Shown: piece after piece, positions 1-5,817 of the stretch
How the letters are laid out: each line of letters begins with the position of its first letter
Position numbering within the stretch: the first letter of the stretch is position 1
Position numbers and translations under genes: made by a program
Assembly (NCBI GenBank): GCA_934555865.1
Contig: CAKTFI010000032.1
Coordinates: 1 to 12,374, forward strand
DNA: 12,374 nucleotides
Reading direction: 5' to 3'
Origin: an uncultured Christensenellaceae bacterium
Lineage (GTDB): Bacteria; Bacillota; Clostridia; Christensenellales; Christensenellaceae
Notes under the pieces: generated by a model
Database searches by the model: none
What the model was told of the DNA's origin: nothing
The model's input: the letters and a program-made list of their open reading frames with translations, nothing else

Positions 1-127
1 CAACCCCGGCAAGTGCTTTTTGTACGAGATCGCGGTCAAGCCGCAGGAATCGGGCAAGCACATCGGCGAATCGCTGCCCGATCACGCAGATTGCGCCGCC
101 CACCAAAAATGCCTTCAAATAGTCCAT
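1..127 (-). CDS. spoVAE: SpoVAE, spore DPA channel protein (5' part only)
   Basis: Only the first 42 codons lie in the window; the gene runs off the left edge. The N-terminus starts MDYLKAFLVGGAICVIGQ, which is characteristic of SpoVAE and marks the start of its first membrane helix. SpoVAE is a small multi-pass inner-membrane protein of the forespore. With SpoVAC and SpoVAD it is needed for uptake of Ca-dipicolinic acid (DPA) during sporulation and its release in germination. The ATG shares one base with the TAA stop of spoVAD (TAATG), so translation is probably coupled. The same stretch (AFLVGGAIC..GQ) recurs in SpoVAC upstream, showing that the two are paralogous. Identity rests on the N-terminus and the operon order, which are both typical. 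Confidence 0.9.
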   Translation of the reverse strand, partial: MDYLKAFLVGGAICVIGQRFADVLARFLRLDRDLVQKALAGV

Positions 128-1143
128 TATCCATCCACCCTTTCCAGTTCGACCACATGCGCGATCCCGGGGATGCTCTCCCCCTGCTGCACGCTGGTGG
201 TCGACATCATCGCGCCCGTCGCCGCAAAGAGCACGCGGCGGTATACGCCCTTTTCCAGCTGCCGCAGGATGAAGCCGTTCAGCACCACGGCGCAGCATCC
301 GCAGCCGGAGGCCCCGCAGTGCTTGTTCTTCATCCCGGCGTAGATCATGCTCCCGCAGTCCTTGTGCACACCGGCCAGCTCCACGCCGCATTGCCGCGCC
401 ATCTCGACGAACAGTTGGCTGCCAAAGACTCCGAGGTCACCCGTGAAGATCGCATCATAATCCCCGGGCTTGGTCCCCCGGTTCTCCAGGTGCGTGAGGA
501 TGCTCTGCACCGCCGCCGGGGCCATGGCCGCACCCATGTTGTTGGCGTCGGCAATGCCATAGTCGACGCAGCGCCCGATCGTGAGCGCGCGCACCGCCAC
601 GCGGCCCGGCTCTTCCGTCGTGAGCACGGTCGCTCCCGCGCCCGTCACCGTGTCCTGCCCCGTCGGCGGCTTGGGTGTCCCGAGCTCCAACGGAAAGCGG
701 AACTGCCGTTCCGCCGTGGCGAAGTGGCTGCTCGCCGCGCACAGGATGTTTCGCCCAAACCCGCCGTCCAGCAGCATGCTCGCCGCCGCCAGCGACTCGG
801 CCATGCCCGAGCACGCGCCATACACCCCGAGGAACGGGATCCCCAGGTCTCGCGCGGAATAGGAGGCCGTGATGATCTGATTTAGGAGGTCCCCGCCCAG
901 CAGCAGGTCCACCTCGCCCGTGGACAGGCGGGCATCCTCGATCGCCCGCTTGCAGGCGCTCAGGAAAAACTTCTTTTCCGCAAATTCAAAGGTCTTTTCG
1001 CCCCACTTGGCGTCCTCTGCCACCAGGTCAAAAAAGCTGCCGAGCGGGCCCTTGGCCTCCTCCTGTCCGACGGCCGACCCCTTGCCGCGGACATACACCG
1101 GTCGGGCAAGCACCATCGTTCCTTCCGATAAACACTTTTGCAT
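127..1143 (-). CDS. spoVAD: SpoVAD, DPA-binding stage V sporulation protein
   Basis: This 338-residue protein has the length of Bacillus SpoVAD and a thiolase/ketoacyl-synthase-like fold. Visible family marks are GACSGM with Cys111 at the position of the thiolase nucleophile, the NNMGAAMAPAA segment near residue 201, and the Cys-rich GASGCGCCAVVLNG loop near residues 277-290. SpoVAD is a cytosolic-face protein of the forespore inner membrane that binds DPA and works with SpoVAC and SpoVAE; it is not thought to act as a condensing enzyme. The ATG at 1143 has an AGGAGG site that overlaps the TAG stop of spoVAC, 9 nt away, which favours it over Met10. No transmembrane helix is evident. Expression should follow the sigma-G promoter upstream of spoVAC. 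Confidence 0.96.
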   Translation of the reverse strand: MQKCLSEGTMVLARPVYVRGKGSAVGQEEAKGPLGSFFDLVAEDAKWGEKTFEFAEKKFFLSACKRAIEDARLSTGEVDLLLGGDLLNQIITASYSARDLGIPFLGVYGACSGMAESLAAASMLLDGGFGRNILCAASSHFATAERQFRFPLELGTPKPPTGQDTVTGAGATVLTTEEPGRVAVRALTIGRCVDYGIADANNMGAAMAPAAVQSILTHLENRGTKPGDYDAIFTGDLGVFGSQLFVEMARQCGVELAGVHKDCGSMIYAGMKNKHCGASGCGCCAVVLNGFILRQLEKGVYRRVLFAATGAMMSTTSVQQGESIPGIAHVVELERVDG

Positions 1144-1152
1144 CGCTGCCTC

Positions 1153-1620
1153 CTATGCCCAGCCAAGGCACTTGGCCAAAAAGTAGACAAGCCCAACCAG
1201 GATGGAGGAGCTGATCCCATAGACGAGCACCGGCCCGGCGATGGTGAACAGCTTCGCCCCCACGCCCAGAATGTATCCCTCTGCGCGGAATTCCAGCGCG
1301 GGCGAGACCACAGAGTTGGAAAAGCCCGTGATGGGCACGATGCTGCCCGCCCCGGCGAAGCGCCCCAGCACATCGTATACGCCAAGCCCGGTGAGCAGCG
1401 CCCCCAAAAAGATGAGCACGATGCTGGTAAACGCCGCCGTGCCGCCCTCGTCCAGCCGCAGCACATCGGCCGCAAAATTGCGCAGCCCCTGCCCCAGGCA
1501 GCAGATCGCCCCGCCCACCAGGAACGCCCTCAGACATTCTAGGAGGGTATGCGACTTCGGCATCTCCTTCTGCACATAGGCGGCATAGTTTTCTATCTTC
1601 AGCCGTTCGCGGATGTTCAT
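1153..1620 (-). CDS. spoVAC: SpoVAC, spore membrane channel for DPA
   Basis: This is a 155-residue hydrophobic protein. A charged N-terminal segment of about 25 residues is followed by four or five predicted membrane helices, roughly 28-48, 60-82, 85-105, 110-130 and 132-152. The segments LRAFLVGGAICCLGQ, FAGAGSIVPITGFSNSV and GYILGVGAKLF are typical of SpoVAC. In Bacillus, SpoVAC behaves as a mechanosensitive membrane channel that passes Ca-DPA. The start codon overlaps the stop of the preceding small ORF as ATGA, which argues for translational coupling. It is the first recognisable gene of the spoVAC-AD-AE unit found in Clostridia. The extra genes spoVAA and spoVAB of Bacillus are not in front of it. 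Confidence 0.95.
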   Translation of the reverse strand: MNIRERLKIENYAAYVQKEMPKSHTLLECLRAFLVGGAICCLGQGLRNFAADVLRLDEGGTAAFTSIVLIFLGALLTGLGVYDVLGRFAGAGSIVPITGFSNSVVSPALEFRAEGYILGVGAKLFTIAGPVLVYGISSSILVGLVYFLAKCLGWA

Positions 1621-1742
1621 TGCTTGGCCTCCTGCCGGACGGCGGCCGTCCCCTCTGCCTGCTGTGCGCGGATCTCGGGCTGCTTGGGCAGCTCCTTCCC
1701 CGACACATCGTCCAGGGGAAGTTCCGTATATTTCTTTTGCAT
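1617..1742 (-). CDS. Small ORF of the spoVA operon, 41 residues, function unknown
   Basis: This is a short hydrophilic reading frame with many Gln, Glu and Lys residues (starts MQKKYTELPLDDVSGKEL), with no membrane segment and no family I recognise. The frame stays open up to 1826, but I place the start at the ATG at 1742. A sigma-G-like promoter lies at 1772-1800, so transcription would begin near 1764, downstream of the Met codons at 1826 and 1772. The 1742 ATG also has a GAGGAA site 6-7 nt before it. The stop overlaps the spoVAC start as ATGA, so the ORF may deliver ribosomes to spoVAC, encode a small spore protein, or both. The coupling and promoter are seen; a functional peptide is inferred. 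Confidence 0.6.
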   Translation of the reverse strand: MQKKYTELPLDDVSGKELPKQPEIRAQQAEGTAAVRQEAKQ

Positions 1743-1771
1743 GCGTTGTTCCTCGCTTCCTTCGTTTCCCA

Positions 1772-1800
1772 TAGCATGCGCAGTTTTTGCCGCTTTATGC
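1772..1800 (-). promoter_or_regulatory. Sigma-G (forespore) promoter of the spoVA operon
   Basis: Reading the minus strand, a -35 element GCATA (1796-1800) is followed by 17 nt and a -10 element CATGCTA (1772-1778). This fits the published late-forespore pattern G-H-A-T-R, 17-18 nt, C-A-T-N-H-T-A at every defined position. The predicted transcript starts near 1764, about 22 nt before the small ORF. The spoVA operon is a classic sigma-G target in Bacillus. Sigma-F has a related consensus, so shared recognition is possible. Confidence 0.8.
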
Positions 1801-1825
1801 TCGCGGGCATTTGCCGCCTTGCGCA

Positions 1826-1854
1826 TTGAAATATCCCGAAAAAAATGCTAAAAT
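1826..1854 (+). promoter_or_regulatory. Sigma-A promoter of the nifS-like/thiI operon
   Basis: TTGAAA (1826-1831), a 17-nt spacer, then TAAAAT (1849-1854) with a TGC just before it (extended -10). Transcription should begin near 1861, leaving a leader of about 28 nt before the ATG at 1889. It faces away from the sigma-G promoter, with about 25 bp between the two -35 boxes and no overlap. Confidence 0.8.
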
Positions 1855-1888
1855 GAAGGAACTCTTTTGTAAGATCGGAAGTGAAGCA

Positions 1889-3025
1889 ATGATTTATCTG
1901 GATAACGCGGCGACGACCCGTCCCGCGCCCTGTTTGGGGCCGCTTTTTTCGCAATACTGTGCGGACGGCTGGCACAACCCTTCGGCCATGTATTTCCCCG
2001 CCGTGCAGGCGGAGCAAAAAATCGAGGAGGCCCGCAGCTTTCTAAAAGGCATCGTGCACGCGCCGGAGGCGATTTTTACCTCCTGCGGGACGGAGGGTTC
2101 CAACACCGTCGCCTTCAACGGCTGGAAGCGGCACGGGGCGGCCAAGCGGCATTTCATCACCTCGGCCTATGAGCACGCCTGCGTCTATGAATGCTTCCGC
2201 GCGCTGGAGCAGCAGGGGCACCGCGTCGACTTCGTCAAGCCGGGCAAGCGCGGCGTGATCACGCCCGAGGCGGTCGCCAGCCTGGTCTGCGAGGACACGG
2301 CGCTCGTCTCCATCATGCATGTCAACAACGAGACGGGCGCGATCAACGACATCGCGGCCATCGCCGAGGCCGTCAAGACCAAGAACCCGGACACGATGTT
2401 CTTCGCGGACGGTGTGCAGGCCTTCCTGCGCGTGCCCTTCTCCATGAGCGCCTCCAAGGTCGACTACTATTCGGTGAGCGCGCACAAGGTGCACGGCCTC
2501 AAGGGCACCGGCATGCTCTTTTTCCGCAAGGGGACGCCGCTCAAGGCCTATTTGCTCGGTGGCGGGCAGGAATCCGCACTGCGCAGCGGCACGGAAAACA
2601 CCTTTGGCATCCTCGCCTTTGCCGAGGCGAGCCGGGCGTTTTTGCAGGACCACGCGCAAAAGCTCGCGCACATGGAATGCCTGAAAACGCAGCTGCGCGA
2701 CGGGCTGCTTTCGGCAAAGGGCGCGCACTGCTTCACACCCGACCCCTCCGCCCCGCACATCCTCAACATGGCGTTTGAGGGCATGCGCGGCGAGGTGCTG
2801 CTGCACCTTTTGGAGCGCGAAGGCATCTGTATTTCGACCGGATCGGCCTGCTCCTCCAAAAAGCGCACCTTCCGCATCCACGAATCGATCGGCGTGCGCC
2901 CCGAACTCGCGGAATGCGCCGTCCGCTTCAGCTTCTGCCCGGACAACACGCCGGAGGAGATCGATTACACCATCGAAAAGACCAAAGCCGCCCTGCAAAA
3001 ATTCCAGGGCTTTATAAGGAGATAA
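1889..3025 (+). CDS. Cysteine desulfurase, NifS/IscS-type, paired with ThiI
   Basis: This is a 378-residue PLP enzyme that takes sulfur from cysteine and carries it as a persulfide. Visible landmarks are YLDNAATT at the N-terminus, His96 in YEHAC, the VNNETGAI segment (145-152), Asp174 in ADG for the pyridine nitrogen, Lys200 in SAHKVHG for the PLP Schiff base, RSGTENT (232-238), and Cys321 in STGSACSS as the persulfide carrier. The frame is open further upstream, but the ATGs at 1787 and 1853 fall before the predicted transcription start, so I use 1889, which has a GGAAGTG site. thiI follows 2 nt after the stop. In Bacillus the equivalent pair is NifZ-ThiI, where the desulfurase is dedicated to 4-thiouridine rather than general Fe-S assembly. 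That specific role is inferred from the pairing. Confidence 0.93.
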   Translation: MIYLDNAATTRPAPCLGPLFSQYCADGWHNPSAMYFPAVQAEQKIEEARSFLKGIVHAPEAIFTSCGTEGSNTVAFNGWKRHGAAKRHFITSAYEHACVYECFRALEQQGHRVDFVKPGKRGVITPEAVASLVCEDTALVSIMHVNNETGAINDIAAIAEAVKTKNPDTMFFADGVQAFLRVPFSMSASKVDYYSVSAHKVHGLKGTGMLFFRKGTPLKAYLLGGGQESALRSGTENTFGILAFAEASRAFLQDHAQKLAHMECLKTQLRDGLLSAKGAHCFTPDPSAPHILNMAFEGMRGEVLLHLLEREGICISTGSACSSKKRTFRIHESIGVRPELAECAVRFSFCPDNTPEEIDYTIEKTKAALQKFQGFIRR

Positions 3026-3027
3026 CT

Positions 3028-4227
3028 ATGACCCCCATGCTGCTCATTCGCTACGGCGAAATTCACCTAAAAGGCCAAAACCGCCCCTATTTTGAACGCA
3101 CGCTGCTGCACGCCATCATCGCCTCCGCCAAGAAGTTCGGCGGCGTGGTGGAAAAGGGGCAGGGCCGCTATTACCTGCGCGAGGTCTCCGCAGAGGACAT
3201 GCCGCAGGCCATCGACGCCATGGCCAAGATCTTCGGGATCTATTCGGTGAGCCCGGCCATGGAGCTCTCCAAGGACCTGGACGCCATCTATGCCGCGGCG
3301 GCAGAGGCTGCGCGCAGCAAGCTGGCCGCGCTCGGCAAGTCCACCGCCACTTTTAAGGTGGACAGCAAGCGCTCGGACAAGCGCTTCCCGATGAATTCCA
3401 TGACGCTGTCCGCCGAGGCCGGCGGGTATATTCTGGAGCATGTCCCGGGGCTGTCCGTTGATGTCCATCACCCGGACTTCACGATTTACATTGAAGTGCG
3501 CGAGAGCGCGTTTGTATATACTGAGACCGTAATGGGCAGCGGCGGCATGCCGGTCGGCACCTCCGGCAAGGGGATGCTGCTCCTGTCCGGCGGCATCGAC
3601 AGCCCGGTGGCCGGATATATGATGGCCAAGCGCGGTGTCGCCGTCGAAGCGGTGCACTACCACAGCTTCCCCTATACGAGCGAGCGCGCCAAGCAAAAGG
3701 TCATCGAACTGGCGCAGAAGCTCTCGGCCTATACCGGCCCGATCCGCATCCACATGGTGCATTTCACGGATATTCAGATGGCCATCTATGACAAATGCCC
3801 GGAGGAGCAACTCACGCTCATCATGCGCGTGTTCATGATGCGCATCGCCGAGAAGATTGCGCGGCAGCGCAATTGCGGTGCGCTCATCACCGGCGAGAGC
3901 CTGGGGCAGGTCGCGAGCCAGACGCTGCAGTCCCTGGATGTCACAAACTCGGTCGTCGACCTGCCTGTCTTCCGCCCGCTCATCGGCATGGACAAGATCG
4001 AGATCACCGAGATCGCGCAGAAAATCGACACCTTCGAAACCTCGATCCTGCCCTATGAGGACTGCTGTACGGTGTTTGTGCCCAAGCACCCTGTGACGCA
4101 CCCCAAGCGGGAAAAGATCCTGAAATCCGTCAAGCTGCTGGACGCCGACGCGCTCATCGCCGACGCGCTCGCCAAGACAGAGATCGTCACCGTTTCCCCC
4201 TCTTCGCAGGAGACAGTAGATGCCTGA
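3028..4227 (+). CDS. thiI: ThiI, tRNA 4-thiouridine synthase
   Basis: This 399-residue enzyme makes s4U8 in tRNA by adenylating U8 and adding sulfur; in some bacteria it also supports thiamine thiazole synthesis. Domains in order are an N-terminal ferredoxin-like domain (1-60, LIRYGEIHLKG), a THUMP RNA-binding domain (about 65-165, with KRSDKRFP), and a PP-loop AMP-forming domain with the P-loop SGGIDSPVA at 187-195. Adjacent Cys346-Cys347 lie in LPYEDCCTVF. There is no C-terminal rhodanese domain, so it belongs to the short form common in Firmicutes, which receives sulfur from a NifS-type partner; that partner is the gene just upstream. The ATG has an AAGGAG site located inside the last codons of the upstream gene. 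A strong terminator follows. Confidence 0.97.
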   Translation: MTPMLLIRYGEIHLKGQNRPYFERTLLHAIIASAKKFGGVVEKGQGRYYLREVSAEDMPQAIDAMAKIFGIYSVSPAMELSKDLDAIYAAAAEAARSKLAALGKSTATFKVDSKRSDKRFPMNSMTLSAEAGGYILEHVPGLSVDVHHPDFTIYIEVRESAFVYTETVMGSGGMPVGTSGKGMLLLSGGIDSPVAGYMMAKRGVAVEAVHYHSFPYTSERAKQKVIELAQKLSAYTGPIRIHMVHFTDIQMAIYDKCPEEQLTLIMRVFMMRIAEKIARQRNCGALITGESLGQVASQTLQSLDVTNSVVDLPVFRPLIGMDKIEITEIAQKIDTFETSILPYEDCCTVFVPKHPVTHPKREKILKSVKLLDADALIADALAKTEIVTVSPSSQETVDA

Positions 4228-4246
4228 CAAAAGAAATCGGAATCCA

Positions 4247-4298
4247 AAGACAGACCTCCCGCCGGGTGTCCCGTGCACCCAAGGGAGGTCTGTTTTAT
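4247..4298 (+). terminator. Rho-independent terminator of the thiI operon
   Basis: A 10-bp perfect stem (CAGACCTCCC at 4251-4260 with GGGAGGTCTG at 4283-4292), extendable by A-T and G-T pairs, is followed by TTTTATATTTT. The 22-nt loop holds a second hairpin, GGGTG/CACCC (4264-4268 with 4276-4280). It lies about 20 nt after the thiI stop. The remaining stretch up to 4390 contains no gene or RNA structure that I recognise. Confidence 0.9.
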
Positions 4299-4390
4299 AT
4301 TTTCCGCACGGATATCCGCCTCCCGCCCGGATAGGGCAACTGCGGCCAAGCGCGTCCGGCGTCTCTGCCGCCGCTTTTCAAACTGCGCAC

Positions 4391-4426
4391 AAAAAATCCA
4401 CCCCATGCCGCGCACAGGGTGGATTT
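4391..4426 (-). terminator. Rho-independent terminator of the beta-propeller gene
   Basis: Inverted repeat 4394-4403/4417-4426 (AAATCCACCC and GGGTGGATTT, 10 bp, 13-nt loop). On the minus strand the stem ends in a run of six T. It lies about 22 nt after the stop at 4449, and it converges on the thiI terminator. Confidence 0.88.
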
Positions 4427-4448
4427 GATTTTTCGCTTCGCTCGCAGC

Positions 4449-5447
4449 TCAGTTTACGCCGTAGAGCTTGAGCACATTTTCAAAGATAGTGTTTTCCGCG
4501 TTGATGCGATAGATGTCCAGCCCCTTATAGACATTGCGGAAATAGATGAACCCGTCCAGGCAGGTAATGTAGCTGCCCGAGTCCGAGGTCAGCTTTTCCT
4601 CCTTCGATCCGTCCAGCTTCATACGGTACAGCGACTGGTCATAGGTGCTGTTGGTGTCCGCATAGAAGCAGTGGTAGATGTAGTCGTCCGCGATGTTCAG
4701 TGTCGAGGAACGGATGTCGCTCAGCTGCGTCAGGTTGCTGCCGTCCGGCTTGCAGCGGTACACGCCGTATACATTGGCATAGTACAGGTTGCCTTCATAG
4801 AAGAGGAAGGCCGAGGTCGCCCGTCCGGCGGAAACTGCCCGGTCGCTGCCGTCCACCTTCATGGAATACAGTCGGCCCGTGTCCGCCTGATTGACGAAAT
4901 AGAGGCGGCCATCATAATAGAGGAGGTTGGATGCCCAGTCTACCGTAATCTGTTCCGGATTGGCGGGGTCAAGTTCCTTCGAAAGGTCGACCTTATAGAT
5001 GCCGGAATAGGAAGTCCCATACAGCGACGCATAATAGAGCGTATCACCTACGATGTTGATATACCCGCCAGAAAGCTCGCTCACCGGCTCACTTTCCCGT
5101 GTTTTCAGGTTGGTGCGATAGATGTGCTGGTTATCGGTATAGTTTACATAATACAGATACCCGTCGTGCACAACCAGATCCGTTGCCTCGACCGGGGCGA
5201 GCTGCTGACAATAATTCTGCGCATCCACCACATAGATGGCATCGTCCGCAAAATAGAAATTTTCCCCATCCGAAGCCACGATTGACCGGTTGGCAACATT
5301 CCCGTGGGTATTACCAATCCAGGTCTTATCGTAGTTTTTGGAGGAAATGTATGTCGCGACCGCAATGAAAACGATAGCCACTGCCGCGGCGATCCCGCCC
5401 CAGATCACGAGCTTCATTTTCTTGCTCATCTTTTGCTTGTTTTCCAC
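4449..5447 (-). CDS. Membrane-anchored DUF5050-type beta-propeller protein
   Basis: This is a 332-residue protein of unknown function. A short Lys-rich N-terminus is followed by one membrane helix (about 13-34), giving a cytosolic N-terminus and a large outer domain. The rest is seven repeats of the form (D)DGxLYYxN...IYRxxLDG at about 55-75, 89-114, 129-155, 171-199, 211-236, 249-279 and 292-317. This is the pattern of DUF5050/TolB-like propellers, so a seven-bladed propeller is likely. The start is a GTG with a GAGGGAAG site that overlaps the stop of a possible small upstream ORF; Met7 has no ribosome binding site. By eye the gene is lower in GC than its neighbours and stands alone between two terminators, so it may be an accessory or acquired gene. 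A sensing or binding role at the cell surface is possible but not shown. Confidence 0.85.
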   Translation of the reverse strand: MENKQKMSKKMKLVIWGGIAAAVAIVFIAVATYISSKNYDKTWIGNTHGNVANRSIVASDGENFYFADDAIYVVDAQNYCQQLAPVEATDLVVHDGYLYYVNYTDNQHIYRTNLKTRESEPVSELSGGYINIVGDTLYYASLYGTSYSGIYKVDLSKELDPANPEQITVDWASNLLYYDGRLYFVNQADTGRLYSMKVDGSDRAVSAGRATSAFLFYEGNLYYANVYGVYRCKPDGSNLTQLSDIRSSTLNIADDYIYHCFYADTNSTYDQSLYRMKLDGSKEEKLTSDSGSYITCLDGFIYFRNVYKGLDIYRINAENTIFENVLKLYGVN

Positions 5448-5459
5448 TTGTTTCTTCCC

Positions 5460-5594
5460 TCACTTCGCAAATTTAGCGTTTTGCATATAGTTCATTGTAT
5501 CATATTGTCCCCGCAAAGACAATGCACTTTGCTCCTCGATTTCCGCCTCTGCCGGCGTGACATGGCCACCAAGGCCCCAAAGGAAGTCCAGCAT
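5460..5594 (-). CDS. Possible small ORF before the beta-propeller gene, 44 residues
   Basis: An ATG at 5594 opens a 44-codon frame starting MLDFLWGLGGHVTPAEAEI. I do not recognise it. In its favour, base composition changes sharply at about 5595: it is very AT-rich upstream and GC-richer with many C/G third positions downstream. The TGA lies 12 nt before the next gene and overlaps that gene's ribosome binding site. Against it, there is no well-spaced ribosome binding site (only GGAAA touching the ATG), and a sigma-A-like promoter sits inside the frame. The frame also extends to a TTG at 5642 in the AT-rich part, which looks non-coding. It could equally be the untranslated leader of the next gene or a remnant. 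Confidence 0.3.
   Translation of the reverse strand: MLDFLWGLGGHVTPAEAEIEEQSALSLRGQYDTMNYMQNAKFAK
5494..5522 (-). promoter_or_regulatory. Candidate sigma-A promoter of the beta-propeller gene
   Basis: On the minus strand, TTGTCT (5517-5522), 17 nt, then TACAAT (5494-5499) with TGA before it (extended -10). The 10-mer TGATACAATG is identical to the one in the rpsO promoter of this window, which supports it. Transcription would start near 5486, about 40 nt before the GTG start. Confidence 0.5.
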
Positions 5595-5781
5595 TTTCCA
5601 ATTTTTATGTTTTCTGGCTTTTACATTATTGTTTGTTATCAATTTTAGATAATTTTTTTATTTTTTTTGTTATTTCCTATTGATTTTTCGAAAAGATGTG
5701 TTATTATAATATCAACAGTTATCACTTGATAATCTTTATCAAGTTGGTATCCCCTCTTAATCCTTTCTAATTTCAAATCTC
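5595..5781. other. AT-rich intergenic island with nested inverted repeats
   Basis: This stretch of about 190 nt is strikingly AT-rich in an otherwise GC-rich window and has no convincing gene. It holds a perfect inverted repeat, CTTGATAA-TCT-TTATCAAG at 5725-5743, whose left arm also pairs with an upstream TTATCA (5719-5724) around a 2-nt gap, so TTATCA/TGATAA units recur three times in 24 nt. A TATAAT can be read on the plus strand (5705-5710, with TTGATT 19 nt upstream) and on the minus strand (5703-5708, with only a weak -35 that falls in the inverted repeat). It may be a promoter/operator region for the minus-strand genes, or the source of a short plus-strand RNA that ends at the terminator at 5782-5817. 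I see no DnaA-box cluster or attachment site. Confidence 0.5.
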
Positions 5782-5817
5782 AAAACAAAAACTCCCCAAA
5801 TGGGGAGTTTTTGTTTT
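5782..5817. terminator. Perfect 16-bp bidirectional terminator after the TepA-like gene
   Basis: Positions 5782-5797 pair without mismatch with 5802-5817 (core ACTCCCC/GGGGAGT, loop of 4 nt, A- and T-rich arms), giving an intrinsic terminator in both directions. On the minus strand it ends the TepA-like gene, and the stem overlaps the TAA stop (5816-5818). On the plus strand there is no gene to terminate, unless the AT-rich island makes an RNA. Confidence 0.92.

Noticed and set aside
13..885. Long open frame on the plus strand opposite spoVAD, and similar long frames opposite the desulfurase, thiI, M16 and pnp genes.
   Set aside because: They are antisense shadows produced by GC-rich codon use; the Arg/His/Ala-rich translations match no family and the opposite strand holds a certain gene.
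1743..1826. Longer 69-residue version of the small spoVA ORF.
   Set aside because: Its first codons overlap the sigma-G promoter elements and have no ribosome binding site.
1787..1888. Upstream Met codons at 1787 and 1853 as start of the cysteine desulfurase.
   Set aside because: Both lie before the predicted transcription start near 1861 and lack ribosome binding sites; the family N-terminus begins at the Met at 1889.
4299..4390. Hidden small gene or RNA between the two converging terminators.
   Set aside because: Only a short palindrome (GGATATCC) is visible; no ribosome binding site with a frame and no stable conserved-looking structure.
5595..5642. TTG-initiated extension of the 44-codon ORF.
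   Set aside because: No ribosome binding site, and the composition is that of the AT-rich non-coding island.
5640..5760. Replication origin or DnaA-box cluster in the AT-rich island.
   Set aside because: The TTATCA units do not match the 9-base DnaA box TTATCCACA and no dnaA/dnaN genes are near.
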